A stretch of DNA of 64,000 nt. Source: Chitinophaga silvisoli. GTDB lineage: Bacteria > Bacteroidota > Bacteroidia > Chitinophagales > Chitinophagaceae. The translations under genes and the position numbers were made by a program. The notes under the pieces are model-generated. The model searched no databases. It was not told the DNA's origin and saw only the letters and a list, made by a program, of their open reading frames with translations. How positions within the stretch are numbered: the first letter of the stretch is position 1; each line of letters begins with the position of its first letter. The DNA is taken from contig NZ_QTJV01000001.1 of assembly GCF_003412465.1 (NCBI RefSeq), positions 310,001-374,000 on the forward strand. Direction: 5' to 3'. Below, piece by piece: positions 1 through 12,344 of the stretch.

Positions 1-2792
1 GCAAAGCAGCTACAAATCAGCTGGATACCCAACCTGATGAGTTTAGCTATAATGTAGGGGGCATCAGTGGTAAATTTGTCGTTGATACAAATCAACAGAT
101 CGTATTACTGCCTTACAGAGATATAAAGATTACATGGGTGAACCAGACCGGAACTGACATGTATTTTAAAATGGTTACACCTGATGGCACGCAGTATATC
201 TTTGGAAACAAGGATTGGACAATATCAACTTCTTCATGTGGTGGTTCCGATGAAACTTATCCTTCTTCCTGGTATCTTACCCAGATCATTTTGCCAAAAA
301 GTAAACGTACGATAGACTTTACCTATGATTTAGAGAAGGGACTGCCTGCACCATCTGTTACACAAACAGAAACCAGTTCCCCATCAGTGCTGGTTTCGGG
401 TATTTCCATTCAGGGTTGTCCAGGTGCTACCCCGACTGTTTCTACCTGCTATAACAACCGCGTGAGCCAGCAGCAGATTTTAAAGAGTATTACTTTCCCC
501 GGGGGCAAAGTCACTTTTAACTATAATACAGTAAGAACAGATATTGCTAACTCCAGCAACGATCCGTTTTATGCCCTGAGTGATATTACATTCTCTTCCG
601 GATTTAATGGTGTATATACTGACCTGAATAAGTACCTGTTCTCTTATACGACTCCTTCAAGACTGCTGTTGGCAAAGGTGAGTCAGGCGGATGCCAGTAA
701 TAATGTGATAGGCGCTTATTCCCTTAGCTATAATAGCACTCATTTGCCGGCTATCAACTCCTTTTCACAGGATCACTGGGGATATTATAACGGTGTGAGA
801 AATTATTCCCTTTTACCTTCGGATAGTGTTACTTCTGGTGGTGACCGGGAACCTTATTTTACCTATACAAAGGCAGACATCTTAGAGAGTATTACCTATC
901 CGACAGGAGGAAGTACCACTTTTACCTATGAAAGCAATACTTATAGCCACTATAGCAATTCGATAGCAGTGAATGATGCTGTTTATCAGACACTTAATGC
1001 ATCAAAGTCAGTGACAACAGGCGTGAATGGTAATACAACTTACCCTGATTATAAGGAAGATAGCGTTATAGTAAATATACCTTACTTCCAGTATGTTAAA
1101 TCTATAGCCTCCGCGCAGGCAGGCAATGGGAATATTGCCAATCTTAAATTACGGAATATGCAAACCGGGGCGGTTTCACCAGTAGCCAACGGTACCAGTT
1201 ATATTCCTCTTGATTCTGGCGAGTATCATTTTGTATTACATGCAGAACATTCTGAGCCGACGGTGTCTTATGAAAAGGCAACACTTGATCTTACTTACAG
1301 GGCCATCACAGGTGTTACGGCTATTGCAACGGGTGGTGGCCTTCGGTTAAAGTCTATGACGACTTATGATGGCATTAATCATAGTAACGATATCATTAAA
1401 ACTTATACTTATAATCTGGCAGGCCAGACTGGGTTGTCTTCAGGATACCTGACAAATAAACCGGTGTATAAGTATAAGATGACGGTTTGGAAACCTGCTC
1501 CGGGTGCCAATACCTATGACGGTTCCTTACAGGAGTTAGCATGTGATATGACTTATAGGACTTCTGCCGCTAATAATGAAATAGAAGCTGGGGGCGGTGG
1601 TGTTGTTTATAAGGAGGTATTGGAGACAGATAACCAGAATGGAAGTATCAGGTATTTTTATGCGTTAACTGATAATTCATCAGGTCTGAATATTTATCCT
1701 TTTGGCCCCTCAACAAATGTAGATCCTGAGAAGGGGATGCTGAAAGCCCAATATACTTATGATAATACGGGGAAATTACTGGTTAAGCAGGAGAATGTGT
1801 ATACTGATTTCCTGAAGAGATATATTACCGGCTGGAAACCTGCCTATAGAGTGAAGAGGTACTACTATATCGGTTATCCATGGGAGCATTTCACCTCTAA
1901 TTATTATAATTATCGTAGTGATGGGGCATTGCTTACAAAGACAACGACAACTGAGTACGCAGGAACTGATTCAATGGTCACAGTGGTGGATACTTATTAT
2001 GACAATATGGATCATATTCAGCCTACAAGGTTGCATACAACGAATTCGAAAGGGGATGATGTGTGGACGTATACGAAGTATCCGACAGATTATACGATTC
2101 CTTCCGGGTCATTGAGTGCGGGATTGGCGGCGATTAAGACGATGCAGGATAGCAGTATTCATAACCTGGTGATAGAGCAGTATATGCAGCAGGTGAAGAG
2201 TGGGGTGACGACGACATTGGGCGCGAAATACATTAAATATAAGACTGTACCTGCGGTATCAGGAATCCAGGTACAGATGGATACGGCGTTTGCAATAAAA
2301 AGAAGTGTGTCTCTCACATCTTTTTCAGCGGCGGCTATTAGTGGCGGTGATCTGGTGAAGAATGCCAATTATGAAGCGAAGATCAGCTTTAGCAGGTATG
2401 ACAGTGTAGGAAATATTATCGAGCAGAATAAGGTAAATGATGTAACTGAGGCGTATATATGGGGATATAATAATTGTTACCCTGTGGCGAAGATAACGGG
2501 TACTACTTATGCAAATGCGATTGCGCAGGTAAATACCAGTGTAATCAGGAACCCGTCAGGTGATGATGTGTTGAGAACAGAATTAAATAAGCTCAGAACT
2601 GGCTTGACAAATGTCCTTGTTAGTAGTTATACGTTTAAACCAATAATAGGTGTGACCAGTGAAACTGACCCTGCTGGCAGAACAACTTATTATGAATATG
2701 ATCTGTTTGGAAGGTTGAAAGTGATTAAGGATCAGAATGGTAAGATCCTCAAGCAGATGAGTTATCAATATGCACAACCTATCACCCAATAA
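1..2792 (+). CDS. RHS/YD-repeat protein, 5' end outside window
   Basis: The reading frame is open to the left edge: codons from position 3 run without a stop into the annotated stretch, so the GTG at 138 is not the real start. The visible part (about 930 residues) has the Tyr-Asp repeat texture of secreted RHS/YD proteins of Bacteroidota, for example repeated YTYD/YEYD motifs and a closing segment with [14 protein letters not shown] near the C-terminus. The first visible residues ([17 protein letters not shown]) match the beta-rich N-terminal module usual in these proteins. It has no RHS core or toxin domain and stops 11 nt before the next gene, which does; the two are probably one operon and may form one extracellular shell. 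Function beyond that is unknown. Confidence 0.85.
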   Translation, partial: KAATNQLDTQPDEFSYNVGGISGKFVVDTNQQIVLLPYRDIKITWVNQTGTDMYFKMVTPDGTQYIFGNKDWTISTSSCGGSDETYPSSWYLTQIILPKSKRTIDFTYDLEKGLPAPSVTQTETSSPSVLVSGISIQGCPGATPTVSTCYNNRVSQQQILKSITFPGGKVTFNYNTVRTDIANSSNDPFYALSDITFSSGFNGVYTDLNKYLFSYTTPSRLLLAKVSQADASNNVIGAYSLSYNSTHLPAINSFSQDHWGYYNGVRNYSLLPSDSVTSGGDREPYFTYTKADILESITYPTGGSTTFTYESNTYSHYSNSIAVNDAVYQTLNASKSVTTGVNGNTTYPDYKEDSVIVNIPYFQYVKSIASAQAGNGNIANLKLRNMQTGAVSPVANGTSYIPLDSGEYHFVLHAEHSEPTVSYEKATLDLTYRAITGVTAIATGGGLRLKSMTTYDGINHSNDIIKTYTYNLAGQTGLSSGYLTNKPVYKYKMTVWKPAPGANTYDGSLQELACDMTYRTSAANNEIEAGGGGVVYKEVLETDNQNGSIRYFYALTDNSSGLNIYPFGPSTNVDPEKGMLKAQYTYDNTGKLLVKQENVYTDFLKRYITGWKPAYRVKRYYYIGYPWEHFTSNYYNYRSDGALLTKTTTTEYAGTDSMVTVVDTYYDNMDHIQPTRLHTTNSKGDDVWTYTKYPTDYTIPSGSLSAGLAAIKTMQDSSIHNLVIEQYMQQVKSGVTTTLGAKYIKYKTVPAVSGIQVQMDTAFAIKRSVSLTSFSAAAISGGDLVKNANYEAKISFSRYDSVGNIIEQNKVNDVTEAYIWGYNNCYPVAKITGTTYANAIAQVNTSVIRNPSGDDVLRTELNKLRTGLTNVLVSSYTFKPIIGVTSETDPAGRTTYYEYDLFGRLKVIKDQNGKILKQMSYQYAQPITQ

Positions 2793-2803
2793 CCCGGTTA
2801 CTT

Positions 2804-5800
2804 ATGAAAAAAATATTCATTGGGGCATCATTGCTGATAGGTAATGCATTGTATGCCCAGAATATACCCCTGGCCACTTCTACACGGCCGACGGCCACAC
2901 CCGTCGCAGTTCCGGCCGCCTATTCATCAGGTGTGATTAACTATGTACGTACCTGGTCACCCTCAATGCCTACTTCCGATACAGCTGCTGTTAGTTCAAC
3001 TTCCCGTACCGTAGCAGAAGTTAAGATGAATACAGAATATGCTGACGGATTGGGCAGAACTATCCAGACTGTATCAAAAGGAATCAGTCCTGCCGGGAAT
3101 GATCTGGTACAGCCAGTGCTTTATGATCCATATGGAAGGGAACAGTACCAGTATCTTCCTTATACACAGCAAAGTGGGAATACAAGCGATGGTAGTTTTA
3201 AGGCAGATCCATTCAATAGTCAGAAGACGTTTTATCAGAGTAGTACTCTGAACCCTGGCGTTGCAGGAGAGAGTATTTATTATAGTCAGAATACTTATGA
3301 GGCATCTCCATTAAACAGGATATTGAAGGTGGCGGCTCCCGGAAATAGTTGGGCTGCAAATCCTGCTCAGAAGCAATACCTGGTTAATAGTGCCAGTGAT
3401 GAAGTGAGGATTTGGAATTTAACTACCGGGCTGCCTGTTAGTGGAGGAGTTTATCCACATGGTTCCTTACGTAAGAATATTAGTATTGATGAAAACGGAC
3501 AGCAGACAGTTGAATTTACAGATAAAAATAATCGTGTGATTCTTGTCAAAAAGTTGATTTCATCCGTATATGGTTCCCACGATGGCTGGTTGTGTACATA
3601 TTACATGTATGATGATCTGGGGCACCTTGCATTTGTAATGCCTCCGCTTGCTACCAATGCTGTTATAGCCAATAGCTGGACTATCAGTAGCAGTATTGCA
3701 AATGAGTTATGTTTTCAATACCAGTTTGATGAACGTGACCGGGTAGTAGTTAAAAAAATGCCAGGTGCGGGAGCGGTATATGTGGTATATGACGTACGAG
3801 ACAGGGTGGCCTTTACACAGGATTCAGTGCAAAGGGCGGCATCGCCTCAGGAATGGCTGGCGAATTTTTATGATAATCTGAACCGTGTTTCGATGACGGC
3901 TATTTATAAGGCTAATACTACGAGGCAGGCCTTGCAGGCAGGTATGAATGCAGCAACCTCAGGATCACAGAGTATTACCTATAGTTTCCCCGTTCAGGCT
4001 GACCTGGTATTGAACAGTTATGATGGAACAACGACATCTTATATTGCCAGTAATAGTATAACAATACTGCCAGAGTTTGAGTCTACAAATGGCATGACAA
4101 TTACAGCAGAAATCACGACGGGTAATACCGGTACGACTACTGTTACCGCTGCTAATGCTTTGCCGTCTATAAGTGGCAGTAGTCTGACTCCACTGACATA
4201 CGCTTATTATGATAATTATAGTTATACTGGTGCATTCGGTTACGTGGCAGCGGATATTGCAAAGCCTCAGGCCGGATCTAATTCATATTCCGAAGCATTG
4301 CCTTCCGTTGCAAGCTCGTTGACGCAGGGGATGGCAACAGGAGCGAAGGTGAGGGTACTGGGCACTGATCAGTGGCTTACAGCAACTACTTATTATGATG
4401 ATAAGGGTAGAACTATTCAAACAATAGGAGATAATCATTCCGGGGGAAAGGATGTCAGTACAAGCCTTTATGATTTTAACGGGAAAGTTCTCAGCACTTA
4501 TCTTCGTCATTCAAATTCCAGGAGTTCATTGACACCCCAAACTACATTGCTGACGATGAATACATATGATGCAGCGGGAAGGTTGTTAAGCATAACCAAG
4601 CGTTTGAATGACAATACTACACAGGATCAAACTCTTGCGGCCAGTACATATGATGAACTTGGACAATTGCAGCGAAAAAGGCTCAATGTGACAGGAACAT
4701 CAACACAATTGGATACGATAACCTATACTTATAATATCCGTGGATGGTTACAAGGTATCAATAAAGCATATGTAAATGCTACAGGTACGACTAACTATTT
4801 TGGAGAGGAACTGAGTTATGACTATGGATTTACCCGTAATCAATACAACGGTAATATAGCTGGCGCAAAATGGAAGGGTGCTAATGATGGTATTGCCAGG
4901 GCCTTCGGGTATTCTTATGATTTGAATAATCGTTTGACAGGTGCTGACTTTACTCAGAATAGCGCAGGTGCATGGGCTAATAGTACAGTTGATTTTTCTG
5001 TTGCTAACCTTACGTATGATGCGAATGGAAATATTGGGTCCATGAAGCAGCAGGGACTGGTAGGAACTACGATTAGTGCTATAGATAGATTGAAGTATAC
5101 TTATCAGTCAGGAAGTAATAAGCTGTTGTCAGTTACGGATAGTAGCAATACCGTTTCTGCTAAACTGGGCGATTTCAATGATGGGGCAAATGCAGCTATG
5201 GTAAACGATTATGCTTATGATGCTAATGGTAACCTGACCAGTGACTTGAATAAGGGCATAACTTCGATTAGTTATAATTTCCTGGCACGTCCTGAGAAGA
5301 TCTCCATTAAAACCAAAGGAACAATTACTTATCAATATGATGCAGTTGGTACAAAGTTAAAAAAGACCGTTGTTGATAGTACAGTTTCACCGGTTAAAAC
5401 TACAGTTAATGATTACATTGGCGGGTTTTTATACCAACAGGATACTTTGCAGTATATAGCACATGAAGAGGGGCGGATTCGTCCTGTTTATGATTCAGGG
5501 AAAGCGACTACATATACCTATGATTACTTTGAAAAAGATCATTTGGGAAATATAAGGGTCGTATTGGGCACACAACGTGATACTGCTGTTTACACTGCAA
5601 CGATGGAAACTGCGGTGAGTGCAAAGGAGAATGCATTATTCAGTAATATTGATAATACCCGTACTGCAATTTCAGGTATTACAAGTGGTTATCCTGCTGA
5701 TGCTACGACCAGTCCGAATAACTATGTAGCGAAACTGAGTGCTACTGGTCAAAAAATAGGCCCGTCACTTGTATTGCGCGTAATGGCTGGTGATACTATT

Positions 5801-7207
5801 CAAATTTATACTACAGCTGCTTATAATAGTACAGCGGCTAATACGAGTAATTCAACTGCGCAACAGATAGCGGCAGCCGTATTACAGGCGTTTACCGGGA
5901 ATGCGGTAAGTGATGGGATACATGCTGGTATTGGGGCAGGTTCACCTATTCAGACTCAATTTACGGATGCGACTTATAATACATTGAAGAATAGTGATGC
6001 AGGTAATAATGCGTCAGGTAAACCCAAAGCATATCTTAACTATGTGATGTTTGATGATCAGTTTAATATGGTGAGTGGGAATAGTGGTATTCGCCAGCCG
6101 CAGGATGGACCGGGAGTGATTAATAAGTTGAATGTGGCGGCTATGCGGGTAGAGAAGACAGGGTTTATTTATATTTATACATTGAATGAGAGTAATGAGC
6201 CGGTATATTTTGACAATTTGACGGTGTTGCATACGAAGGGGGCATTGTTGGAGGAGACCCATTATTATCCGTATGGGTTGACGATGGAGGGGATATCTGC
6301 GAAGGCGGTGAATAGCCTGGAGAATAAGTTTGGGTATAACGGGAAGGAGAAGCAGAATAAGGAGTTTGGAGATGCGAGTGGGTTGGAGTGGTATGATTAT
6401 GGGGCGAGGATGTATGATCAGCAGGTTGGACGGTGGTTTGAGATGGATCCCTTAAGTGATTCCTTAAGAAGATTTTCCCCGTATAATTACGCATTGGACA
6501 ACCCGGTAAGATTTATCGACCCTGATGGAAGGGCGGCAGGTCCGGCATCAGATTTCTATGATAAGGCGGGTTTGTTTACCAAACACGTGGAAGATGGTTC
6601 TAATGCTATGTATCAACAAACAGGCGCAAAAGAGGGAAAAACTTATGTTTTTGTAGGGTTTGATGAAAGCCAGAAAGGGAACAATGTTGTCAATTTAACA
6701 ACAGTTATCCAGGAAACACAGAAGCTTAACCTTGATAATCCGTCACTGGTTCCCCGGGACGGAAATACCTATTGTAATTATGCAACCCAAAATGTTCTAA
6801 AGGCCGTTGAATCTGCAACTGACAATTCGGATGGATTACTGATGACGGGAATGGCAAATGATATGACACAAAAATTTGCCAATTCTTCGTTATTGACATC
6901 AACAGACGAGGCAGGGGCTGTTGAGGCAGGATCAAAGGATAGGTTGGCACTTTATAGCTATGATGCAGGGGCTGGTAAGCATGGTCACGTTGGAACTTTT
7001 TCTGTAGGAGAAAATGTGGCAAAGGGTGAAACAGCAAATGTTGGTAAAACTAATGGCTTCTTACCAATTTCCGGTAGTACAGGTGTATTCCGTTCAGAAA
7101 AAACTCATAGCGCGGCGAACTTTCATATATTAAATAGCACCGTTACGGCTAAAAAGTCGGTGAACTATGTACCTGTTTATAATTTCAATAGTTTAGATAA
7201 AGAATAG
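2804..7207 (+). CDS. RHS repeat-associated core protein with papain-like C-terminal domain
   Basis: A 1467-aa secreted protein. Residues 1-19 form a signal peptide ending in YAQ. Residues about 50-190 look like the N-terminal DUF6443-type region, followed by YD repeats and, at about 1165-1245, the RHS-associated core with the hallmark [15 protein letters not shown] and [16 protein letters not shown]. The core normally marks the switch from conserved shell to variable effector. The last 220 residues carry a Cys (C1324 in TYCNYATQ) and a His (H1395 in KHGHVG), spaced and framed as in papain-fold NlpC/P60 or CHAP peptidases; this is inference from motifs. No immunity gene follows: a strong hairpin closes the unit 33 nt downstream. 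Residues about 985-1130 recur as a fragment near 47.5 kb. Confidence 0.85.
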   Translation: MKKIFIGASLLIGNALYAQNIPLATSTRPTATPVAVPAAYSSGVINYVRTWSPSMPTSDTAAVSSTSRTVAEVKMNTEYADGLGRTIQTVSKGISPAGNDLVQPVLYDPYGREQYQYLPYTQQSGNTSDGSFKADPFNSQKTFYQSSTLNPGVAGESIYYSQNTYEASPLNRILKVAAPGNSWAANPAQKQYLVNSASDEVRIWNLTTGLPVSGGVYPHGSLRKNISIDENGQQTVEFTDKNNRVILVKKLISSVYGSHDGWLCTYYMYDDLGHLAFVMPPLATNAVIANSWTISSSIANELCFQYQFDERDRVVVKKMPGAGAVYVVYDVRDRVAFTQDSVQRAASPQEWLANFYDNLNRVSMTAIYKANTTRQALQAGMNAATSGSQSITYSFPVQADLVLNSYDGTTTSYIASNSITILPEFESTNGMTITAEITTGNTGTTTVTAANALPSISGSSLTPLTYAYYDNYSYTGAFGYVAADIAKPQAGSNSYSEALPSVASSLTQGMATGAKVRVLGTDQWLTATTYYDDKGRTIQTIGDNHSGGKDVSTSLYDFNGKVLSTYLRHSNSRSSLTPQTTLLTMNTYDAAGRLLSITKRLNDNTTQDQTLAASTYDELGQLQRKRLNVTGTSTQLDTITYTYNIRGWLQGINKAYVNATGTTNYFGEELSYDYGFTRNQYNGNIAGAKWKGANDGIARAFGYSYDLNNRLTGADFTQNSAGAWANSTVDFSVANLTYDANGNIGSMKQQGLVGTTISAIDRLKYTYQSGSNKLLSVTDSSNTVSAKLGDFNDGANAAMVNDYAYDANGNLTSDLNKGITSISYNFLARPEKISIKTKGTITYQYDAVGTKLKKTVVDSTVSPVKTTVNDYIGGFLYQQDTLQYIAHEEGRIRPVYDSGKATTYTYDYFEKDHLGNIRVVLGTQRDTAVYTATMETAVSAKENALFSNIDNTRTAISGITSGYPADATTSPNNYVAKLSATGQKIGPSLVLRVMAGDTIQIYTTAAYNSTAANTSNSTAQQIAAAVLQAFTGNAVSDGIHAGIGAGSPIQTQFTDATYNTLKNSDAGNNASGKPKAYLNYVMFDDQFNMVSGNSGIRQPQDGPGVINKLNVAAMRVEKTGFIYIYTLNESNEPVYFDNLTVLHTKGALLEETHYYPYGLTMEGISAKAVNSLENKFGYNGKEKQNKEFGDASGLEWYDYGARMYDQQVGRWFEMDPLSDSLRRFSPYNYALDNPVRFIDPDGRAAGPASDFYDKAGLFTKHVEDGSNAMYQQTGAKEGKTYVFVGFDESQKGNNVVNLTTVIQETQKLNLDNPSLVPRDGNTYCNYATQNVLKAVESATDNSDGLLMTGMANDMTQKFANSSLLTSTDEAGAVEAGSKDRLALYSYDAGAGKHGHVGTFSVGENVAKGETANVGKTNGFLPISGSTGVFRSEKTHSAANFHILNSTVTAKKSVNYVPVYNFNSLDKE

Positions 7208-7240
7208 TTTGGCAAACGCTGTGCTTTTGCGTTGCTATTA

Positions 7241-7298
7241 AAAAAGAATAATTGAAAAGGCTTGTAGTGTACTACAAGCCTTTTCAATTATTCTTTTT
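7241..7298 (+). terminator. 28-bp perfect inverted repeat, terminator
   Basis: Arms 7241-7268 and 7271-7298 are perfectly complementary (28 bp, 2-nt centre, in practice a TGTA tetraloop with 27 bp). The 3' arm ends in a T run, and the 5' arm begins with an A run, so it could stop transcription from both sides. It lies just after the RHS gene. The stem is much longer than other terminators in this window (9-16 bp). Confidence 0.85.
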
Positions 7299-7813
7299 CT
7301 TAACACAACCCTTTTCCCCTTTATTTTTCCCCTTATCGACTTATATGTCACAACATTTATCTATGTATTTCCCCTATATATCGATAAATAAACATTCATT
7401 ATCATCGAAATACATTTTCCCTTACCATCAATCAACTAATACTTTTGCTAAATACAATAATCTTCATATCTTACGGCCGTATTGTTATGTAAATGTTAAA
7501 ATTCGGAAACCATTATAGAGCGAAGTAAACTATTTGAACTGATACTTTAAAACAACAGTGAAATCCATGAACGTAATGAAAAAATAAACGGGGACGTGTG
7601 TTCCATTGATTTTGACCTTAGGTGGGCCATCATCTATAGACAGGATATTTGATTTTTTGACTGTAAAATTCCACTCATGAGTAGTATTAACACAGAACTA
7701 TCACCTTAATTTCCTTTAAATAAATAGGGAGAATGTTGGCGCATTCCCCCCTGTTTAAATCGAAATAAACCCAGTCTTGGCGGGCTGGATTCATCATCTC
7801 AATACATAAAATT
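7299..7813. other. Intergenic stretch, no gene seen
   Basis: About 515 bases, AT-rich, between the RHS terminator and the first SusC gene. The only open frame (7252-7518) starts inside the terminator hairpin, has low-complexity content and no sensible start signal, so it is not called. No perfect TAnnTTTG promoter box was found; the SusC promoter presumably lies in the last 250 bases. Confidence 0.5.
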
Positions 7814-10800
7814 ATGAATTCTACAGTTATGGCTGTTCACAAAAAGTGGACGGCTGGATGGTTGTTTGTAGCGCTTTTCCTAACTCTCTTATTTCCAGCA
7901 ACAATGTTTGCTGCTACCTATGCTGATATCGTTATTAAAGGGAAAGTAATCGACGAAACAGGCGAACCTATGCAGGCTGTTTCAGTCGCAATTAAAGGGA
8001 CATCAAGAGGTACAACTACACAACAGGATGGTTCTTTCACCATCACAGCAGATGAAAATGCTACACTGGTTTTCTCCTTTATTGGTTATGCCAATCAGGA
8101 AGTTCCTGTAGGCGGACAGGCTACCCTGAATATTACCTTGAAAAAGAACGCCAGCCAACTCGACCAGGTGGTTGTAGTAGGTTATGGTACCCAGCGTAAA
8201 AGCCAGGTAGTTGGTTCTGTAAGTGCTGTAAAAGGTGCTGAAGTAACCAAACAACCTGTATTGACAGCTGCACAGGGTCTTCAGGCTAAAACTCCAGGTG
8301 TGCAGGTAACAGCTTCCGGTACGCCAGGTGCACAACCTCAGCTGCGTATCCGTGGTGTAAGCTCCGTATCTGGTGATGCTAACCCTATCTACGTGGTAGA
8401 CGGTGTAATCACTACTGATATCACAAACATCAACAACTCCGATATCGAATCTATCTCTGTACTGAAAGACGCTTCTTCTCAAGCTATCTACGGTAGCCGC
8501 GCCGGTAATGGGGTGGTACTGGTAACTACCAAGAAAGGTAAATTAGGTGGAATGAAAATCAGCCTGGATGCTTATTCCGGTTTCAGAACACCTACTTCCA
8601 AGGTGAAGATGGCAAGTGGTAAAGCATACGCACAGTACTCCAACGAGGCAAATATTCGTGGTGGTGCCAGTGCAATTTATGACCTGGACACTATCAATAC
8701 CAGCACTGACTGGTTTGACCAGATTACCCGCAACGGTATCGTACAGAACTATAATATCAACATCAGCGGTGGCTCTGAAAAAACCACATACTTCTTCAGT
8801 GCCGGTTATTTCAATGATAACGGTATTCAGAAAGGTACGGGTTACAAACGTGGTGTAATCAGGATCAATAACGAATACAGACCAGCAGCCTGGTTGAAAT
8901 TCGGTCACAACCTGAACCTGAGCATTGCCCATACCGATTTCAAAAACAACGAGTTTGCTAATGCTTACCGCATGGCACCATCTACACCGGTTAAGTATGC
9001 TGACGGCTCATGGGGTTTTGAAAAGAACCTGAGCGTAGCTAACCCTGTAGCTGATCTCGCTTATACCAACGATTACCTGAATACACTGAGAATGCAGGGT
9101 AATGCTTACCTGGACATCTCTCCAATCAGAGGCCTGAACCTGCATAGCAGCTTCAACTTTGATAACCGTAACAATAATGCCACTAATTATACACCAGCTT
9201 ACCAGGTATGGAGTGGTCAGAAGAATGATACTTCTATTCTGAAAATAGGTCGTGCTAAGAACTTCTATTACATCATTGATAACAACCTGACATATAACAA
9301 GGTGTTCAACAATGAGCATGAAATTACTGCAACCGTAGGTTACTCTGCAGAACGTACCAAAGGTGATACCCTGAACGGTTCTGTAAAAGGTGTGCCTAAC
9401 AGGAAAAACCTGTGGTACCTGGGCCAGGGCGACCTGACAAACGTAACCATCTACAACGATGGTATACTGGTACAAAGAGCTTCTGCTTATGGCCGTCTGA
9501 CTTACACCTACAAACGTAAGTATAACCTGAGCGGTAGCATCAGAAGAGATGGTTCCAGCAACTTCCCAACCGGTCAGAAATGGGGTACCTTCTACTCTGC
9601 AGGTGCTTCCTGGATCGTGACACAGGAAGGCTTCATGAAGGATCAGACTATCTTCGACGACCTGAAACTGCGTGTTGGTTATGGTCGTGTAGGTAATGAT
9701 AACGTGAGCGGTCTGGCTACCCTGAATAGCGTAACTGTCGATAACTATTACTACAACTTTGGCGGTAATGCTTATTCCCCACAACAAGCCATCACTATCA
9801 ACCAAATCAGGGATGCGCGTGCTACCTGGGAACCAACCACTGGTGTGGATGCGGGTCTTGAGTTCGCAGTGCTGAAAAAACAACTGAGCGGTAGTGTGAG
9901 CTACTACAACAAGCTGACCAATGCTTACATCAATGTTACTGTTCCTGCTACTTTGGGTGATGCTGACCAGACTGTTTATTCCAGAGCTGCTGATGTAAGA
10001 AACAAAGGTGTGGAAGTAACCCTGAACTGGAACAAGGAAGTGAATAAAGACTTCTCCTACTTCATTGGTGGTAACATTACTTTCAACAAAAACAATGTTG
10101 AAAAAGTAAAAGGTAACCTGCAGCTGAAAGGTGGTAGCCTTAACAATGGTAATATCGTAACATATACAGTAGTAGGTAAAGAAATCGGTAGCTTCTGGGT
10201 ATATGAAACAGATGGTATCTACCAGACACAGTCCGAAATTGACAACTCCGCACACATCACCGGTGCTACTGTTGGTGACTTCAAATACAAAGACAATAAC
10301 AAAGACGGTACTATCGATGATAATGACCGTGTGTTCAAAGGTTCTTACCAGCCAAAAGTATTCTATGGTATCAACGCAGGTTTCAACTACAAAGCGTTTG
10401 ATTTCTCCGTGGATATGTATGGTAATGCAGGTAACAAGGTATTCAACGGTAAGAAAGCAGTTCGCCTGGGTAACGATAACGTAGAAGCGAGCGTAGCTGC
10501 AAACCGCTGGACCGCTACCAACACAAACACAAATGTGCCAAGAGCTTCCAACGCGATTCCAACTCCATCTGATTACTTTGTAGAATCAGGTTCATTCTTC
10601 CGTATTAACAATATCACCCTCGGTTATAGTGTGCCTGTAAACAGCTGGGCTGGTATCAGCAAACTGCGCGTATTTGCTACTGCACAAAACCCTATCATCT
10701 TCAAAAAGTATAGCGGTTATACGCCTGAGTTGCCTGGTACAGCAATCGCTTCCGGTATAGAACTGGACATCTATCCGGTGAGCTCTACTTACATGGCAGG

Positions 10801-10819
10801 TTTTAATCTTACTTTCTAA
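7814..10819 (+). CDS. SusC/RagA-type TonB-dependent outer-membrane transporter (first locus)
   Basis: A 1001-aa importer of glycans across the outer membrane, energised by TonB. Residues 1-34 are a long signal peptide. Then follow a carboxypeptidase-regulatory-like domain (about 40-115, with GKVIDETGEPMQAVSVAIKG), the SusC signature DQVVVVGYGTQRK near 118-130, the plug domain with IRGVSS and IYVVDGV (about 175-200) and YGSRAGNGVVLVTTKKG, and a barrel ending in the aromatic C-terminus AGFNLTF. There is no STN domain, so it is not the type that signals to an anti-sigma factor. It heads an operon with the SusD gene 19 nt downstream and two GH144-like enzymes, which points to import of oligosaccharides of a beta-glucan. 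Confidence 0.95.
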   Translation: MNSTVMAVHKKWTAGWLFVALFLTLLFPATMFAATYADIVIKGKVIDETGEPMQAVSVAIKGTSRGTTTQQDGSFTITADENATLVFSFIGYANQEVPVGGQATLNITLKKNASQLDQVVVVGYGTQRKSQVVGSVSAVKGAEVTKQPVLTAAQGLQAKTPGVQVTASGTPGAQPQLRIRGVSSVSGDANPIYVVDGVITTDITNINNSDIESISVLKDASSQAIYGSRAGNGVVLVTTKKGKLGGMKISLDAYSGFRTPTSKVKMASGKAYAQYSNEANIRGGASAIYDLDTINTSTDWFDQITRNGIVQNYNINISGGSEKTTYFFSAGYFNDNGIQKGTGYKRGVIRINNEYRPAAWLKFGHNLNLSIAHTDFKNNEFANAYRMAPSTPVKYADGSWGFEKNLSVANPVADLAYTNDYLNTLRMQGNAYLDISPIRGLNLHSSFNFDNRNNNATNYTPAYQVWSGQKNDTSILKIGRAKNFYYIIDNNLTYNKVFNNEHEITATVGYSAERTKGDTLNGSVKGVPNRKNLWYLGQGDLTNVTIYNDGILVQRASAYGRLTYTYKRKYNLSGSIRRDGSSNFPTGQKWGTFYSAGASWIVTQEGFMKDQTIFDDLKLRVGYGRVGNDNVSGLATLNSVTVDNYYYNFGGNAYSPQQAITINQIRDARATWEPTTGVDAGLEFAVLKKQLSGSVSYYNKLTNAYINVTVPATLGDADQTVYSRAADVRNKGVEVTLNWNKEVNKDFSYFIGGNITFNKNNVEKVKGNLQLKGGSLNNGNIVTYTVVGKEIGSFWVYETDGIYQTQSEIDNSAHITGATVGDFKYKDNNKDGTIDDNDRVFKGSYQPKVFYGINAGFNYKAFDFSVDMYGNAGNKVFNGKKAVRLGNDNVEASVAANRWTATNTNTNVPRASNAIPTPSDYFVESGSFFRINNITLGYSVPVNSWAGISKLRVFATAQNPIIFKKYSGYTPELPGTAIASGIELDIYPVSSTYMAGFNLTF

Positions 10820-10838
10820 TCGTCTAAATGTGTGATAT

Positions 10839-12344
10839 ATGAAAAAGTTTAGTTTATTCATCATAACGGTAGGGGCTGCGGCGATCTCTCTGAGTGCCTG
10901 TAAAAAAGACTGGTTAAATGTTGATGCTGAAAACCAGTTAGCTACCAGTGATTCTATTTATAACGATAATAGCAACGCTACTAAATTCACAAATGCATGT
11001 TATACTAACCTGCTTACCTGGGCCGAAACCAGCTTTGCATGGTTAGGTACCAGCAGCATTACCTCTGATGATGCGGATAAAGGTAGCTCTTCAGGTGATA
11101 ATGGTTCCGACAAGGACCAGATGGATGCGATCACTTACACTGCTACTTCAGGTAGTGTGAGCGATGGATGGAAAGGTAACTACCAGGGTGTATCCAACTG
11201 TAACGTAGCACTGCAGCAAATTCCGCTGTTCACCACACTGGATGCCAGTACTGCTACCCAATTGAAGGGTGAAGCACGTTTCCTGAGAGCTTACTATTAT
11301 TTCAACCTGGTGAGAATGTTTGGTAACATTCCATTGGTAGATACTGTCCTGAATGCGGATGATGCAGCATCTCTGGCAAAAGGTAATACACAGGTATCTT
11401 CTGCAGAAGTTTACGCATTTATTGAAGCTGACCTGAACTATGCTATCAGTGTGCTGCCTACAGTTGATAACCAGGCTTCAAAAGATATAGGCCGTGCAAA
11501 CAAAGGTGCTGCTACTGCACTGCTGGCCAAAGTGAGCCTGTATGAAAAGAAATACCAACAGGCATATGACCTCACTACCCAGATTATCAACGGTGCTGTA
11601 GGTTCTTATGCACTGGTAAGCGACTATAGCAAAATCTGGCGCGAAGTAGGCGAAAACAGTTCTGAGTCACTGTTCGAAGTACAGGCTAAATCCGGTAGCC
11701 CTACCTCAGGCGTACAGCAATATTCTGTAACACAGGCTATCCGTGGTGCTACTTTTGCCGGGGTGACTACCGCTGTAACAGGCTGGGGTTTCAATACGCC
11801 TAGCGAAGACCTGGATAATAGCTACGAAGCAGGTGACCTGCGCAAAAAAGCAACCATCATCCACGTAGGTGATACCCTGTTTGATGGCGTAATTCTGAAA
11901 AGCGCAGTAAACCAGCGTTATAACTATAAAGCTTATGTAAGCGCTACACAGGAAACATATAGCGGCGATGCGGATCTGACTAACAAAAACGTACGTATCC
12001 TGCGTATGGGTGAAATTTACCTGATCAATGCAGAAGCTGCCAATGAACTGGGTAATACCGCTACTGCAATTACCGATGTGAATAAGATCCGTAACCGTGC
12101 AGGTCTGGGCAACACCACTGCATCTACACAAACCGATCTGCGTACTGCCATCTGGAATGAAAGAAGATGGGAACTGGCTATGGAACATGACCGCTTCTTC
12201 GATCTGATCAGACAAGGCCGTGCAGGTACGGTACTCCGTGCACTGGGTAAGAACTTTGTAGACGGTAAGAACGAGGTCTTCCCGATTCCTCAGGGTGAAA
12301 TTAATGCCAGTGGTAATGCATTGAAACAGAATCCAGGATACTAA
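10839..12344 (+). CDS. SusD/RagB-type surface glycan-binding lipoprotein (first locus)
   Basis: A 501-aa lipoprotein; the signal peptide ends in the lipobox LSAC with Cys at residue 20. SusD-family features are visible: the TPR-rich N-terminal half with GEARFLRAYYYFNLVRMFG near 145-165, and the C-terminal half with RNRAGLG, WNERRWELAMEHDRFFDLIRQGRA and the usual ending FPIPQGEINASGNALKQNPGY. It caps the SusC barrel and delivers the glycan to it. Its stop codon overlaps the start of the next gene by one base (TAATG), so the hydrolases are translationally coupled to it. Confidence 0.95.
   Translation: MKKFSLFIITVGAAAISLSACKKDWLNVDAENQLATSDSIYNDNSNATKFTNACYTNLLTWAETSFAWLGTSSITSDDADKGSSSGDNGSDKDQMDAITYTATSGSVSDGWKGNYQGVSNCNVALQQIPLFTTLDASTATQLKGEARFLRAYYYFNLVRMFGNIPLVDTVLNADDAASLAKGNTQVSSAEVYAFIEADLNYAISVLPTVDNQASKDIGRANKGAATALLAKVSLYEKKYQQAYDLTTQIINGAVGSYALVSDYSKIWREVGENSSESLFEVQAKSGSPTSGVQQYSVTQAIRGATFAGVTTAVTGWGFNTPSEDLDNSYEAGDLRKKATIIHVGDTLFDGVILKSAVNQRYNYKAYVSATQETYSGDADLTNKNVRILRMGEIYLINAEAANELGNTATAITDVNKIRNRAGLGNTTASTQTDLRTAIWNERRWELAMEHDRFFDLIRQGRAGTVLRALGKNFVDGKNEVFPIPQGEINASGNALKQNPGY

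Noticed and set aside
7252..7518. 88-codon open frame after the RHS gene
   Set aside because: Starts inside the terminator hairpin, low complexity, no plausible ribosome binding or family.
9008..10255. 415-codon open frame antisense to the first SusC gene
   Set aside because: It is the mirror of a gene with strong codon bias; the sequence has no domain logic and the SusC protein on the other strand is certain.
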